DNA from: UBA5336 sp038526245
GTDB lineage: Bacteria; Pseudomonadota; Alphaproteobacteria; Caulobacterales; Hyphomonadaceae
Direction of reading: 5' to 3'
Length of the DNA stretch: 64,000 nucleotides
Assembly: GCA_038526245.1 (NCBI GenBank)
Contig: JBCBGZ010000004.1
Coordinates: forward strand, 1-64,000
Shown: piece by piece, positions 1 to 8,328 of the stretch
How the letters are laid out: each line of letters begins with the position of its first letter
How positions within the stretch are numbered: the first letter of the stretch is position 1
Position numbers and translations under genes: made by a program
Notes under the pieces: generated by a model
What the model was told of the DNA's origin: nothing
What the model saw: the letters and a program-made list of their open reading frames with translations, nothing else
The model's database searches: none

Positions 1-1
1 C

Positions 2-802
2 ATGCGAATTCTCACAGTGCGCCTGTCGAATGAAAAGCTCTCCAAACACTTCGTCGCCGCTATCGAAGCCGCTGACGCCTCACCTGGTCGATATGATACG
101 CGCCTAATCCTGGTCTCGAGCGGTCTGAAAAAGACCTCCAAACTCAGAAAAATTGCCGAATCCGCGACATCGACCATGGCTGCCCAACTTTTCGCAGACA
201 CGGAAGAAGACACTGAGAAACAGGTGCGAAACGCACTTCAGCAGGATGTGGTAGATATAGATCAAGAGGCGCTGTCGCTTTTCCTAGACGGGCTTCCGAG
301 CGATCGGCGCCTTGTCCGGGGCGAGGTGAACAAGCTTGCCCTCTATGGGGTTGGCCTGGGGCGCCCGCTGAACACAGCCGATATCAGAGCCGTCTCTGCG
401 GCGGGACAGGAAGCGGCCCAGTCCGCGCTCGTTTCTTTTGCCATGCAAGGGCAAGGCAGCGCCGCGCTGGCCGAATTGGAACGCCTTGAAACCGTTGGCA
501 CGTCTTCAATAACACTCCTGCGCGCCTTCCAACGGGAAGCTGAACGTCTTCTTTCCGCGCACAATCAAGGTGTTTCAGACGCAAATGGCGCAATGCGCCT
601 GCGTCCTCCGGTTTGGCGCGACCAGTGGCCCGCTTTCAAGGCCAGCCTGAGATCCTGGACACCGGCAATGCTTGTTCGGCTGCTAGCGCGAATTCACCAA
701 TGTGAGGCCGATGCGAAGACTGCCGGGGCCATGGCCGGGCCAGCGACGCGCCACCTTGTCACCGATGTAATCAGGCTCGCCGCGGCCAAGGCAGGTCGCT
801 AG
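2..802 (+). CDS. holA: DNA polymerase III delta subunit (HolA), 5' truncated by the window edge
   Basis: HolA is the clamp-loader delta subunit that opens the beta sliding clamp during replication. The 266 visible residues carry the family's helical middle region: the stretch around residues 93-115 (FLDGLPSDRRLVRGEVNKLA) is the typical 'D-R-x-(I/L)-x-x-E-x-x-K-L' signature. A helical C-terminal collar-like domain follows. Family members are usually about 330-345 residues, so roughly 70 N-terminal residues probably lie upstream of base 1, and the ATG at base 2 is likely internal. The gene converges tail to tail with parB, with no bases between the two stop codons. Confidence 0.88.
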   Translation: MRILTVRLSNEKLSKHFVAAIEAADASPGRYDTRLILVSSGLKKTSKLRKIAESATSTMAAQLFADTEEDTEKQVRNALQQDVVDIDQEALSLFLDGLPSDRRLVRGEVNKLALYGVGLGRPLNTADIRAVSAAGQEAAQSALVSFAMQGQGSAALAELERLETVGTSSITLLRAFQREAERLLSAHNQGVSDANGAMRLRPPVWRDQWPAFKASLRSWTPAMLVRLLARIHQCEADAKTAGAMAGPATRHLVTDVIRLAAAKAGR

Positions 803-1732
803 TTACGATCCGCGCTTCGCGGTTAGCCGTCGGCAGATATCATCGAGCTGTTCCAGATCGCGGTATTTGATTCGCAGCTCTCCCCCATTCGCCTTGTGGC
901 GAATATCCACCGCGAGTCCGAGCGTGCGGGTCAGGTCAGCTTCCAGAGCAGCAGTATCGACATCTTTCTCATTGGCCAAAGCAGCCACTGCGGATTTGGT
1001 CTCCAACACATCCTGATCGCGTGCCTTCTTCACCAGCGCTTCCGCCTCGCGAACGCTTAATCCCTTGTTAATCACCGTTTCAGCGGCGGATTCGGGTTCT
1101 GGTGCCATCAAAAGTGCCCGTGCGTGACCCGCAGTCAGCTTTTGTTCCCGCACCATGTCGCGCACGGACTCTGGCAATTTCAGGAGTCTTAAGGTGTTTG
1201 CGATGTGCGCGCGGCTTTTGCCCACGCTTTCTGCGAGACCTTCCTGGGTGCGTCCGAAACGCTTCATCAGCGCGCCATAAGCTTCGGCCTCTTCCATCGA
1301 GTTTAAGTCCGTGCGCTGAACATTTTCAATAATCCCGATCTCGAGAAGCTCGAGTTCGTCCATGTCTTTCACGACAGCCGGAATGGTTTTCAATCCGGCC
1401 CGTTTCGCTGCACGCCAGCGTCGTTCGCCCGCAACAATCTGATATGCGCCGGATTTCTTGGGGTCCGGTCGGACCAGAATTGCCTGGAGCACGCCTTTGG
1501 CCTTGATGGATTCGGTCAGTTCTTCGAGAGAGCCCTCGTCGAAAATCTGCCGAGGTTGGGCCGGGTTTGCTCGTATATCGGCTATGGCCAATTCGGACTT
1601 TGGCGACACCGTAACCGGCTCGTCCGAGCTCGCCGCCGCAGGAGACGCAGGCTCAACGGCCTCAACCTCTCCTATCAATGAAGACAGGCCACGGCCTAAT
1701 CGGCTGGGCTTGGATTTGGATGAATCTGACAT
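803..1732 (-). CDS. parB: Chromosome partitioning protein ParB
   Basis: ParB is a parS-binding CTPase clamp that loads near the origin and is moved by ParA. The 309-residue product has the conserved N-terminal RLGRGLSSLIGE segment (residues 11-22) thought to contact ParA. It also has the nucleotide-binding GERRWR motif at about 102-107, ENVQR at about 136-140, a helix-turn-helix region, and a C-terminal dimerisation segment. I chose the ATG at 1732 because it starts directly at MSDSS, two bases after the parA stop. A longer reading frame would run back into parA and has no ParB character. Its likely target sites, three perfect parS sequences, lie 1.4-3.7 kb away in rsmG, mnmG and mnmE. Confidence 0.96.
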   Translation of the reverse strand: MSDSSKSKPSRLGRGLSSLIGEVEAVEPASPAAASSDEPVTVSPKSELAIADIRANPAQPRQIFDEGSLEELTESIKAKGVLQAILVRPDPKKSGAYQIVAGERRWRAAKRAGLKTIPAVVKDMDELELLEIGIIENVQRTDLNSMEEAEAYGALMKRFGRTQEGLAESVGKSRAHIANTLRLLKLPESVRDMVREQKLTAGHARALLMAPEPESAAETVINKGLSVREAEALVKKARDQDVLETKSAVAALANEKDVDTAALEADLTRTLGLAVDIRHKANGGELRIKYRDLEQLDDICRRLTAKRGS

Positions 1733-1734
1733 CT

Positions 1735-2547
1735 CTAGGCCGCTCTCAATGCGTTTTCGCGCTGGAGCACTTCTGAAGCCAGCCGGATGTATGCCTCGCT
1801 GCCTGGGCAACGATAGTCATACAGTAGCGCAGGCTTGCCGAATGATGGCGCTTCGGAGAGGCGAACGTTTCGCGGGATGACGGTGTTGTAGACCTTATTC
1901 CCAAAGAAAGCGCGAACCTCATCGGCCACTTGATCGGAGAGATTGTTACGCCGGTCATACATGGTGAGTACAACGCCCTGGATTTCGAGGTCAGGGTTCA
2001 ATCCACTGCGCACCACTTCGACCGTGCGCAGAAGCTGGCTCAATCCCTCAAGGGCCAGGAACTCACACTGCAGCGGCACCAAGAGGGCATCTGACGCCGT
2101 CATCGCATTGATTGTCAGCGCAGATAGGGATGGCGGGCAATCAATCAGAATAAAGTCATATGCCGGCAGCCCTTTCGCTGCCTGCCGGTCCATAAAGCTC
2201 CGCAGGGCCTCGCGTAGCCGATATGAGCGTCGACCATCGGTCGCCAAAGCGGTTTCCACGCCTGACAGATTCTCGTCTCCCGTGACGATGTCCAGTCGCG
2301 GCACGAGCGTTTCCATGACAGCATCTTCGACTGGGATATTGTCAACGATCAAATCGAAACTGGTCAACTTGCGTTCAGGTCTGGCAACGCCCAAACCGGT
2401 TGATGCATTGCCCTGGGCATCAAAATCCACGATCAGAACGCGGCGGCCGACTGCGGCGAGGGCTGTTCCCAGATTGATTGATGTCGTTGTCTTGCCCACA
2501 CCGCCCTTTTGGTTGGTGATGGCGAGGATACGCGTTTCATGGTTCAC
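1735..2547 (-). CDS. parA: Chromosome partitioning ATPase ParA (Soj)
   Basis: ParA is a nucleoid-bound ATPase that, with ParB-parS, separates newly replicated origins. The 270-residue sequence has the deviant Walker A motif KGGVGKTT (about 14-21), a DFDAQGNAS segment and the Walker B-type IDCPPSLSALTINAM. The length is normal for chromosomal ParA. Its start overlaps the end of rsmG by 11 bases, and parB begins two bases after its stop, so rsmG-parA-parB should be translated from one transcript. This is the common bacterial origin-proximal arrangement. Confidence 0.97.
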   Translation of the reverse strand: MNHETRILAITNQKGGVGKTTTSINLGTALAAVGRRVLIVDFDAQGNASTGLGVARPERKLTSFDLIVDNIPVEDAVMETLVPRLDIVTGDENLSGVETALATDGRRSYRLREALRSFMDRQAAKGLPAYDFILIDCPPSLSALTINAMTASDALLVPLQCEFLALEGLSQLLRTVEVVRSGLNPDLEIQGVVLTMYDRRNNLSDQVADEVRAFFGNKVYNTVIPRNVRLSEAPSFGKPALLYDYRCPGSEAYIRLASEVLQRENALRAA

Positions 2548-3166
2548 GACGCTGAACCTCCGATAATTTCAGGATCCGACCTGAAGGTGACGTCCGACTC
2601 GGCGTGACTTCTATCGTGAAGTTCCACGTTCGCCGCGCCTCAGTCAATTCGTCATCAACCGATTCGCCCTTCGGAAACACGCAGATTGCACCGTTTTCGG
2701 TCCATGGAGCGGCGTATTCCAAAAGTTTCGGGAGCGCAGACAGGGCGCGTGCGGTAACTATGTCGGCGTCAAAGGGCGGTGCGGCCTCTATTCGTGTCTG
2801 CAAAACGGAGACGTTCAAAACAGCCGATTCGGCAGCCGCCCGAAGGAACGCGCACTTCTTTCCTACACTCTCAACAAGCGTGACCTTGGTTGAAGGACCA
2901 AGAACGCAAGACAGGACCAATCCCGGGAACCCCGCGCCGGACCCAAGATCCACGATTGAATTCGGCGTACCGACCAAGGCCTGCAATTGCAGACTGTCGG
3001 CCACATGCCTCGACCAGATGACGGGCCATTCGCGTGGCCCAATCAGATTGACCCTCTGCCGCCAATCATCCAGCGTCGCAATCACCGCGTCGAGACGCTC
3101 GAGTGTTTCACGTGAAACATTGAAGGCATCAATGACCTCATCTCGATTGGTGAGGCCCTCCTTCAT
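2537..3166 (-). CDS. rsmG: 16S rRNA (guanine-527-N7)-methyltransferase RsmG
   Basis: RsmG (GidB) uses S-adenosylmethionine to methylate G527 of 16S rRNA. The 209-residue product has the SAM-binding loop DLGSGAGFPG at about residues 73-82 and the downstream VTLVES acidic loop, as expected. The start overlaps the end of mnmG by four bases and the end overlaps the parA start, so it sits inside the mnmE/mnmG/rsmG/parAB transcript. A perfect parS site (3104-3119) is embedded in its codons for NVSRETL near the N-terminus. Confidence 0.96.
   Translation of the reverse strand: MKEGLTNRDEVIDAFNVSRETLERLDAVIATLDDWRQRVNLIGPREWPVIWSRHVADSLQLQALVGTPNSIVDLGSGAGFPGLVLSCVLGPSTKVTLVESVGKKCAFLRAAAESAVLNVSVLQTRIEAAPPFDADIVTARALSALPKLLEYAAPWTENGAICVFPKGESVDDELTEARRTWNFTIEVTPSRTSPSGRILKLSEVQRREP
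3104..3119. other. parS centromere site 1 (inside rsmG)
   Basis: The 16 bases TGTTTCACGTGAAACA form a perfect palindrome and match the widely conserved chromosomal parS consensus bound by ParB. On the coding strand they encode VSRET in rsmG. Two further identical copies occur at 3638 and 5402. Confidence 0.95.
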
Positions 3167-5046
3167 CCAGTCGACGCTTTCCGAGTCTGCCCGTTCTTGC
3201 GGACATATCCAAGGAGCGCCGCCAGGGCGCCCGGCGTGACTCCTTCTATCCGACCCGCTTGCCCAATCGTTTCTGGACGCGCTGCCTCGAGTTTAGAGCG
3301 TACTTCGTTCGAAAGCCCGCCAATCTGACCGTAGTCGAGTGCCCGTGGTAGCTTAAGGGACTCATCTGCGCGCATCGCCGCGACGTCGGCCTTCTGCCGC
3401 TCAATATAGCCTGCGTACTGCGCTTCGATCTCCAATTGACCTGCATCATCAGCGCTGATGTCGGACAGTTCGGGCCAAGCGGCCTGGATGTCTTTGAACC
3501 TCAGCCCAGGATAAGCCAGGTAATCGAATGCGGATCGAACGCGACCATCTTGGTTTACGGCCCACCCGTGGGACGCTGCCACTTTAGGCGCCATCTTCGC
3601 CTTTGACAGTCTTTCCCGGGCGGACTCCAGTCTGGAGTGTTTCACGTGAAACAATTCTGAGCGATGAGCCCCCACAAGGCCGAGTTCTACGCCTCGCGGC
3701 GTCAGCCTTTGGTCTGCATTGTCAGCGCGGAGCATGAGGCGGTATTCAGCGCGGGACGTAAACATGCGGTAGGGCTCGGTCACACCCTTGGTGACGAGAT
3801 CATCGATGAGAACACCGATGTAGCCCTCCGCTCGATCGAATACGGCACCCTCCTGAGCGCCCGCGAGCCGCGCGGCATTCAATCCCGCGACCAGCCCTTG
3901 GGCACCAGCTTCTTCGTAACCGGTGGTCCCGTTGATCTGTCCTGCGAGGAAAAGCCCGGACATCGCCTTCAATTCGAGCGTGGGCCGCAGAGCTCTCGGG
4001 TCCACATAATCATATTCAATGGCATACCCGTATTGGAGAACCTTCGCGCGCTCCAATCCCGGAACCGTGCGCAAAAACGCATCCTGCACATCGGTCGGGA
4101 GGGATGTCGAAATGCCGTTCGGATATACGGTGGGATCATCCAGCCCCTCGGGCTCCAAGAATATCTGGTGGCGCTGGCGGTCAGCAAACCGCTCAACCTT
4201 GTCTTCGATTGACGGACAGTAGCGAGGGCCCATCCCAGCAATCGCACCGGAATAGACGGCTGACTGACCAAGGTTATCTGCGATGATCTTGTGAGTTTCC
4301 GGAGTCGTGAACGTAATCCCGCACGATATCTGCGGGACTTCAATTTCATCTGTCAGGAATGAAAACGGGACCGGCTCGGCGTCTGCGGGCTGCTTTTCGC
4401 AGGCATCCCAATCTACCGTACCGCCATCTAGTCTGGCGGGCGTACCGGTCTTGAGACGGCCAAGCGGCAGCTCCATGGCGCTCAGCCGCTCTCCAAGAGC
4501 GTTGGCGGGCGCCTCGCCATGCCGACCTGCGGGGATACGCTCCTGGCCCCGATGAATCACACCGCGTAAAAACGTTCCCGTCGTGATGACAACGGCTCCG
4601 GCGCGGTACACTTGTCCGCTGCCGCCAAATACACCTGCTACGGCTGCTGCGCCATCGGTAACCAAATCGTCGACGGAATCTTCAATCACCGTCAGGTTTG
4701 GATAGGCGGAAATAATCTCACCCATCGCCTTGCGGTAAAGACCACGGTCGATCTGTGCGCGCGGGCCCCATACAGCTGGTCCTTTAGACCGATTCAACAA
4801 TCGAAACTGGATACCTGAAACATCCGCTGCGCGCGCCATTACGCCATCCAGCGCATCGATCTCACGCACAAGATGCCCTTTACCCAAGCCGCCAATCGCC
4901 GGGTTGCAGGACATTTCACCAATCGTGTCGGCACGGTGCGTGATCAGCGCGGTCTTGGCGCCGACGCGTGCGGCTGCGGTTGCTGCTTCGCAGCCTGCAT
5001 GGCCGCCGCCGACAACAATGACGTCAAATGAGATTGGGTCTGGCAT
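3163..5046 (-). CDS. mnmG: tRNA uridine-5-carboxymethylaminomethyl modification enzyme MnmG (GidA)
   Basis: MnmG is the FAD-dependent partner of MnmE; together they install cmnm5 or nm5 groups on U34 of several tRNAs. The protein (627 residues from the ATG at 5046) opens with the dinucleotide-binding motif VVGGGHAGCEAA at about residues 10-21. It contains the family's CNPAIGGLGKGHL segment and a C-terminal helical region with YAGYIERQ. A longer upstream reading frame exists but adds non-conserved residues overlapping mnmE; starting at MPDPISFDVIVVGGG gives the family length. A perfect parS site lies inside the gene at 3638-3653, read as LFHVKHS. Confidence 0.97.
   Translation of the reverse strand: MPDPISFDVIVVGGGHAGCEAATAAARVGAKTALITHRADTIGEMSCNPAIGGLGKGHLVREIDALDGVMARAADVSGIQFRLLNRSKGPAVWGPRAQIDRGLYRKAMGEIISAYPNLTVIEDSVDDLVTDGAAAVAGVFGGSGQVYRAGAVVITTGTFLRGVIHRGQERIPAGRHGEAPANALGERLSAMELPLGRLKTGTPARLDGGTVDWDACEKQPADAEPVPFSFLTDEIEVPQISCGITFTTPETHKIIADNLGQSAVYSGAIAGMGPRYCPSIEDKVERFADRQRHQIFLEPEGLDDPTVYPNGISTSLPTDVQDAFLRTVPGLERAKVLQYGYAIEYDYVDPRALRPTLELKAMSGLFLAGQINGTTGYEEAGAQGLVAGLNAARLAGAQEGAVFDRAEGYIGVLIDDLVTKGVTEPYRMFTSRAEYRLMLRADNADQRLTPRGVELGLVGAHRSELFHVKHSRLESARERLSKAKMAPKVAASHGWAVNQDGRVRSAFDYLAYPGLRFKDIQAAWPELSDISADDAGQLEIEAQYAGYIERQKADVAAMRADESLKLPRALDYGQIGGLSNEVRSKLEAARPETIGQAGRIEGVTPGALAALLGYVRKNGQTRKASTG
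3638..3653. other. parS centromere site 2 (inside mnmG)
   Basis: This is a second perfect copy of TGTTTCACGTGAAACA, 534 bases from site 1. It is read in a different codon phase from the copies in rsmG and mnmE (FHVKH instead of VSRET), so the match is not explained by a shared peptide motif. Confidence 0.95.
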
Positions 5047-5095
5047 TCTGAGAGTTCCGTCTATCGGTCCCATATAGGAGAAGACCTGACGCGCG

Positions 5096-6430
5096 TCACT
5101 TCCCAATGCAGAAGGTCGAAAAAATCCGGCCAAGAATATCTTCGACGTCTACCCGACCCAGGACGGCTTCTAACTGACGCCCTGCTAGGCGAAGATCTTC
5201 CGCTACGAGTTCCGCACCCATGCCTGATTCAAGACCTGCCATCGCGAGCAAGATGGAGTCGCGCGCCAAAGTAAGCGCCTTGAGATGTCTTTCACGCGTA
5301 ACCAGGAGATGACTGCTTGAGCTTGTCACGCCTTCTATCCGGGTCTGCAATTCGGCAAGGAGATTAGGAATTCCCTCACCCGTCTTCGCTGACACCAACA
5401 ATGTTTCACGTGAAACACTCTGGGGCTGACCCAACAGGTCGGCTTTACTGGCGACTATAATATCTGGTGATACCTCAGAGAATATCTCTGGTGGCGTGAT
5501 CTCCTCGGCTGCATCAAATACGCCCAACACCAAGTCGGCTTCTTGTGCGGCGGCCATGGCGCGGCGAATGCCTTCTGTTTCGATGGGGTCATCGCTGTCT
5601 CGAAGACCTGCCGTATCAGACAGTCGAACAAGATAACCCCCAAGGTTGAGCGGCACCTCGATGACATCGCGTGTGGTCCCGGGTCGATCCGTGACGATGG
5701 CAACGTCTCGAGCTGCAAGCCGGTTTAAGAGGGTAGACTTCCCCGCATTGGGCGCACCTATAATTGCAATTGAGACCCCATCTCGAATCTGCATGCCAGC
5801 TTGCGCGCCGTCTACCGCACTGTCCAAGTCGCCGGCGAGTTTGCCGAGCCGATCCAGAACAGGCCCATGCGTGAAGTCCGGCGCGTCTTCCTCATCGGGA
5901 AAATCGACGGCAACCTCTACGAGCGCCATGGCCTCTACCAATTGGCGGTGCCAGTCCGCGAACACGGCGGAGCTTCGTCCGTCTAATTGCGAGAACGCCA
6001 GTTTCCTTTGTGCTTCTGTCTCGGCATCGACCAGGTCGGCGATACCTTCTGCCTCGAGGAGGTCGATTTTTCCGGACAGCACTGCTCGCTTGGTGAACTC
6101 TCCAGGTTCGGCCAACCTCACATCGGGAAGGCTGGTGAGAGCCTCCAATGCTTTGGAGACCACAGCGCGCCCCCCGTGAACCCCGAGTTCCAAGAGGTCT
6201 TCCCCTGTATAACTTCGGGGCCCATGGAACCAGGTGGCGATCACCTGATCGATGCGGTTTCCCTCTGTACACTGAAGGCATGTAAGCGTTGCCTTTGCGT
6301 CCAGCAGATCGGGGACTGTGAGAAAGGAGCGCACTATACGTCGAACATCCGGCCCTGAAATTCGAACGAGGGCAATCGCTGACGGTAACGGGCCTGAGGC
6401 CAGAGCTACGATGGTGTCGTCGGCCGCCAT
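5096..6430 (-). CDS. mnmE: tRNA modification GTPase MnmE (TrmE)
   Basis: MnmE is the GTPase and folate-binding partner of MnmG in tRNA U34 modification. The 444 residues include an N-terminal folate-binding domain, the G1 P-loop GAPNAGKST at about 225-233, DTAGL for G3, SKAD for G4, and the diagnostic C-terminal FCIGK that carries the reactive cysteine. The start ATG lies 9 bases after the rho stop codon, suggesting read-through from rho. The third parS site (5402-5417) is embedded in the codons for SVSRETL. Near-origin placement with mnmG-rsmG-parAB is conserved in many bacteria. Confidence 0.97.
   Translation of the reverse strand: MAADDTIVALASGPLPSAIALVRISGPDVRRIVRSFLTVPDLLDAKATLTCLQCTEGNRIDQVIATWFHGPRSYTGEDLLELGVHGGRAVVSKALEALTSLPDVRLAEPGEFTKRAVLSGKIDLLEAEGIADLVDAETEAQRKLAFSQLDGRSSAVFADWHRQLVEAMALVEVAVDFPDEEDAPDFTHGPVLDRLGKLAGDLDSAVDGAQAGMQIRDGVSIAIIGAPNAGKSTLLNRLAARDVAIVTDRPGTTRDVIEVPLNLGGYLVRLSDTAGLRDSDDPIETEGIRRAMAAAQEADLVLGVFDAAEEITPPEIFSEVSPDIIVASKADLLGQPQSVSRETLLVSAKTGEGIPNLLAELQTRIEGVTSSSSHLLVTRERHLKALTLARDSILLAMAGLESGMGAELVAEDLRLAGRQLEAVLGRVDVEDILGRIFSTFCIGK
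5402..5417. other. parS centromere site 3 (inside mnmE)
   Basis: This is the third perfect copy of TGTTTCACGTGAAACA, again read as VSRET. It is the copy closest to the putative origin, about 5 kb from the hemE-ppsR intergenic region. Confidence 0.95.
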
Positions 6431-6439
6431 GGCCGCGAC

Positions 6440-7729
6440 CTAATTCTTCATGGCTTCGAAGAATTCGTCGTTCGTCTTCGTCTGGCGCAGTTTGTCGAGC
6501 AGGAAGTCGATCGCGTCCGAGGTCCCCATCGGATTCAAAATCCGCCGCAGCACGAATATCTTCGAAAGCTGCTCTTTTGGCGTTATCAGTTCTTCTTTCC
6601 GTGTGCCAGACTTCATGATGTCGATGGCAGGGAACGTCCGCTTATCGGCTATTTTCCGATCCAGAACGACTTCACTGTTACCGGTACCTTTGAACTCTTC
6701 AAAGATCACTTCGTCCATGCGTGATCCCGTTTCGATGAGCGCCGTCGCGATGATCGTCAGGGAGCCGCCATTTTCGATGTTGCGCGCCGCGCCAAAGAAA
6801 CGCTTCGGTCTCTGCAGGGCATTCGCGTCCACACCACCGGTCAGCACTTTACCCGAACTCGGCACAGTCGTGTTGTAAGCCCGACCGAGACGCGTGATCG
6901 AATCCAGCAGGATAACAACATCGCGGCCATGTTCAGCGAGGCGTTTTGCTTTCTCGATGACCATTTCCGCAACCTGCACGTGGCGGGTCGCTGGCTCGTC
7001 GAAGGTCGACGAAATCACTTCGCCCTTCACGGTCCGCTTCATGTCGGTGACTTCTTCAGGCCGCTCATCGATCAGAAGAACGATGAGGTAACAATCGGAA
7101 TGGTTCTCCTCGATGGAGCGCGCAATATTTTGCAGTAGAACGGTCTTACCGGTCCGCGGTGGCGCCACGATCAAGGCGCGTTGGCCTTTGCCGATTGGCG
7201 CAACGATGTCGATCACGCGCCCGGAACGGTCTTTTTTGGTCGGATCCTGGCTTTCCATAACCAGGCGCTCTTCGGGATAAAGCGGCGTCAGATTGTCGAA
7301 GTGGACCTTCTGGCGCGCTCGTTCAGGATCTTCAAAGTTAATTGCGCTCACCGCATCGAGCGCAAAATAGCGTTCATTCTCGCGCGGTTCCTTGATTGGG
7401 CCCTGAATTGTATCGCCCGTTCTCAAGCCCGCTTTCTTCAGAACCTGGGGGCTGACATAGATGTCATCGGGCCCGGGTAAGTAATTGGATTCCGGTGAAC
7501 GAAGAAAACCGAAGCCATCGGGCAAGACTTCGAGGACGCCATCTCCAATAATCTCGACTTCACGTTCCGCCAGTTCTTTAAGAATGGCGAACAACATGTC
7601 CTGTGTGCGCAATGAAGACGCGTTCTCGACTTCCAGCTCCTCAGCATAGGTCAAGAGGTCCTTAGGGCTTTTTGCCTTAAGGTCGCGCAGCGTCACGCGC
7701 GTGACGTTATCAAAAGTCGTGTCAGGCAT
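6440..7729 (-). CDS. rho: Transcription termination factor Rho
   Basis: Rho is the hexameric RNA-dependent ATPase and helicase that releases RNA polymerase. The 429 residues show the N-terminal helical domain, the RNA-binding OSB region with EVLPDGFGFLRSP, and the P-loop APPRTGKT. The core also has LLIDERPEEVTDM and DSITRLGRAYNT. Length and motifs are typical, with a short N-terminal extension (PDTTFDNVTR) ahead of the conserved start of the family. About 150 bases separate it from upstream hemJ, and mnmE follows closely. Confidence 0.97.
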   Translation of the reverse strand: MPDTTFDNVTRVTLRDLKAKSPKDLLTYAEELEVENASSLRTQDMLFAILKELAEREVEIIGDGVLEVLPDGFGFLRSPESNYLPGPDDIYVSPQVLKKAGLRTGDTIQGPIKEPRENERYFALDAVSAINFEDPERARQKVHFDNLTPLYPEERLVMESQDPTKKDRSGRVIDIVAPIGKGQRALIVAPPRTGKTVLLQNIARSIEENHSDCYLIVLLIDERPEEVTDMKRTVKGEVISSTFDEPATRHVQVAEMVIEKAKRLAEHGRDVVILLDSITRLGRAYNTTVPSSGKVLTGGVDANALQRPKRFFGAARNIENGGSLTIIATALIETGSRMDEVIFEEFKGTGNSEVVLDRKIADKRTFPAIDIMKSGTRKEELITPKEQLSKIFVLRRILNPMGTSDAIDFLLDKLRQTKTNDEFFEAMKN

Positions 7730-7882
7730 ATGTCCTGTTTTATGAAAAAGTGCCGAAACTCGGACGGTTCGGTCGTGTTGGATAGACGTACTCCATCCCC
7801 AGTTACGCTTTATTGATCAAGCCGTGGAGAGAACGTCAAGCGAAGATTTTCTGACAGTTTGTCAAAGCGCTGCGAAAAGCGC

Positions 7883-8317
7883 TCAAAAAGGCTTGGCGAC
7901 CGCTAGCAGCACCACCCCTATCATGATGATAAATGGGACTTCGTTGAGCAGGCGCAAGGTCTTTTGCGACAATGGCGCGTCGCCTGCGTCCACCTTTTTG
8001 CCCATCGAGATCAAATAACCATGGAGTCCGCTTAGAACGAGCACGAGTGCCAACTTTGTGTGGAACCACCCTTGCGACAGCAAAGCTGGATTCAACCAAA
8101 TCATGGTGAGACCGAGCCCCCAGACAGCGATAAGAGCCGGCGTAAGAATGATGCGCCGCAGCCGTTGGGACGCTTCGGACATGGCGGTCGCGAGCTCGCC
8201 GCCCGGTACGGCGCCTAATTGGTGGATTTTATAGCGCGGGAAGATCAGCAGCCCAGCCATCCACGCGACAACGAATATGATGTGGACCGCTTTGATCCAG
8301 ATATAGGCTTGAAGCAA
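7883..8317 (-). CDS. hemJ: Protoporphyrinogen IX oxidase HemJ (UPF0093 membrane protein)
   Basis: HemJ oxidises protoporphyrinogen IX to protoporphyrin IX in bacteria lacking HemG and HemY. The 144-residue protein has about four hydrophobic segments and opens with AYIWIKAVHIIFVVAWMAGLL, the family signature with the conserved early histidine and tryptophan. The best start is a TTG at 8317, with GAGGAA about 9 bases upstream. It follows hemH and hemE on the same strand, so the last three heme-biosynthesis activities are encoded together. Confidence 0.92.
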   Translation of the reverse strand: MLQAYIWIKAVHIIFVVAWMAGLLIFPRYKIHQLGAVPGGELATAMSEASQRLRRIILTPALIAVWGLGLTMIWLNPALLSQGWFHTKLALVLVLSGLHGYLISMGKKVDAGDAPLSQKTLRLLNEVPFIIMIGVVLLAVAKPF

Positions 8318-8328
8318 AGCGGTATTCC

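Noticed and set aside
805..825. Short CCGCG hairpin at the parB 3' end as a terminator
   Set aside because: The stem is five base pairs inside the coding sequence with no T-run, so it does not meet the intrinsic-terminator pattern.
7836..7882. Hairpin AGCGCT...AGCGCT downstream of hemJ as a terminator
   Set aside because: The stem is only six base pairs and no T-run follows on the hemJ strand.
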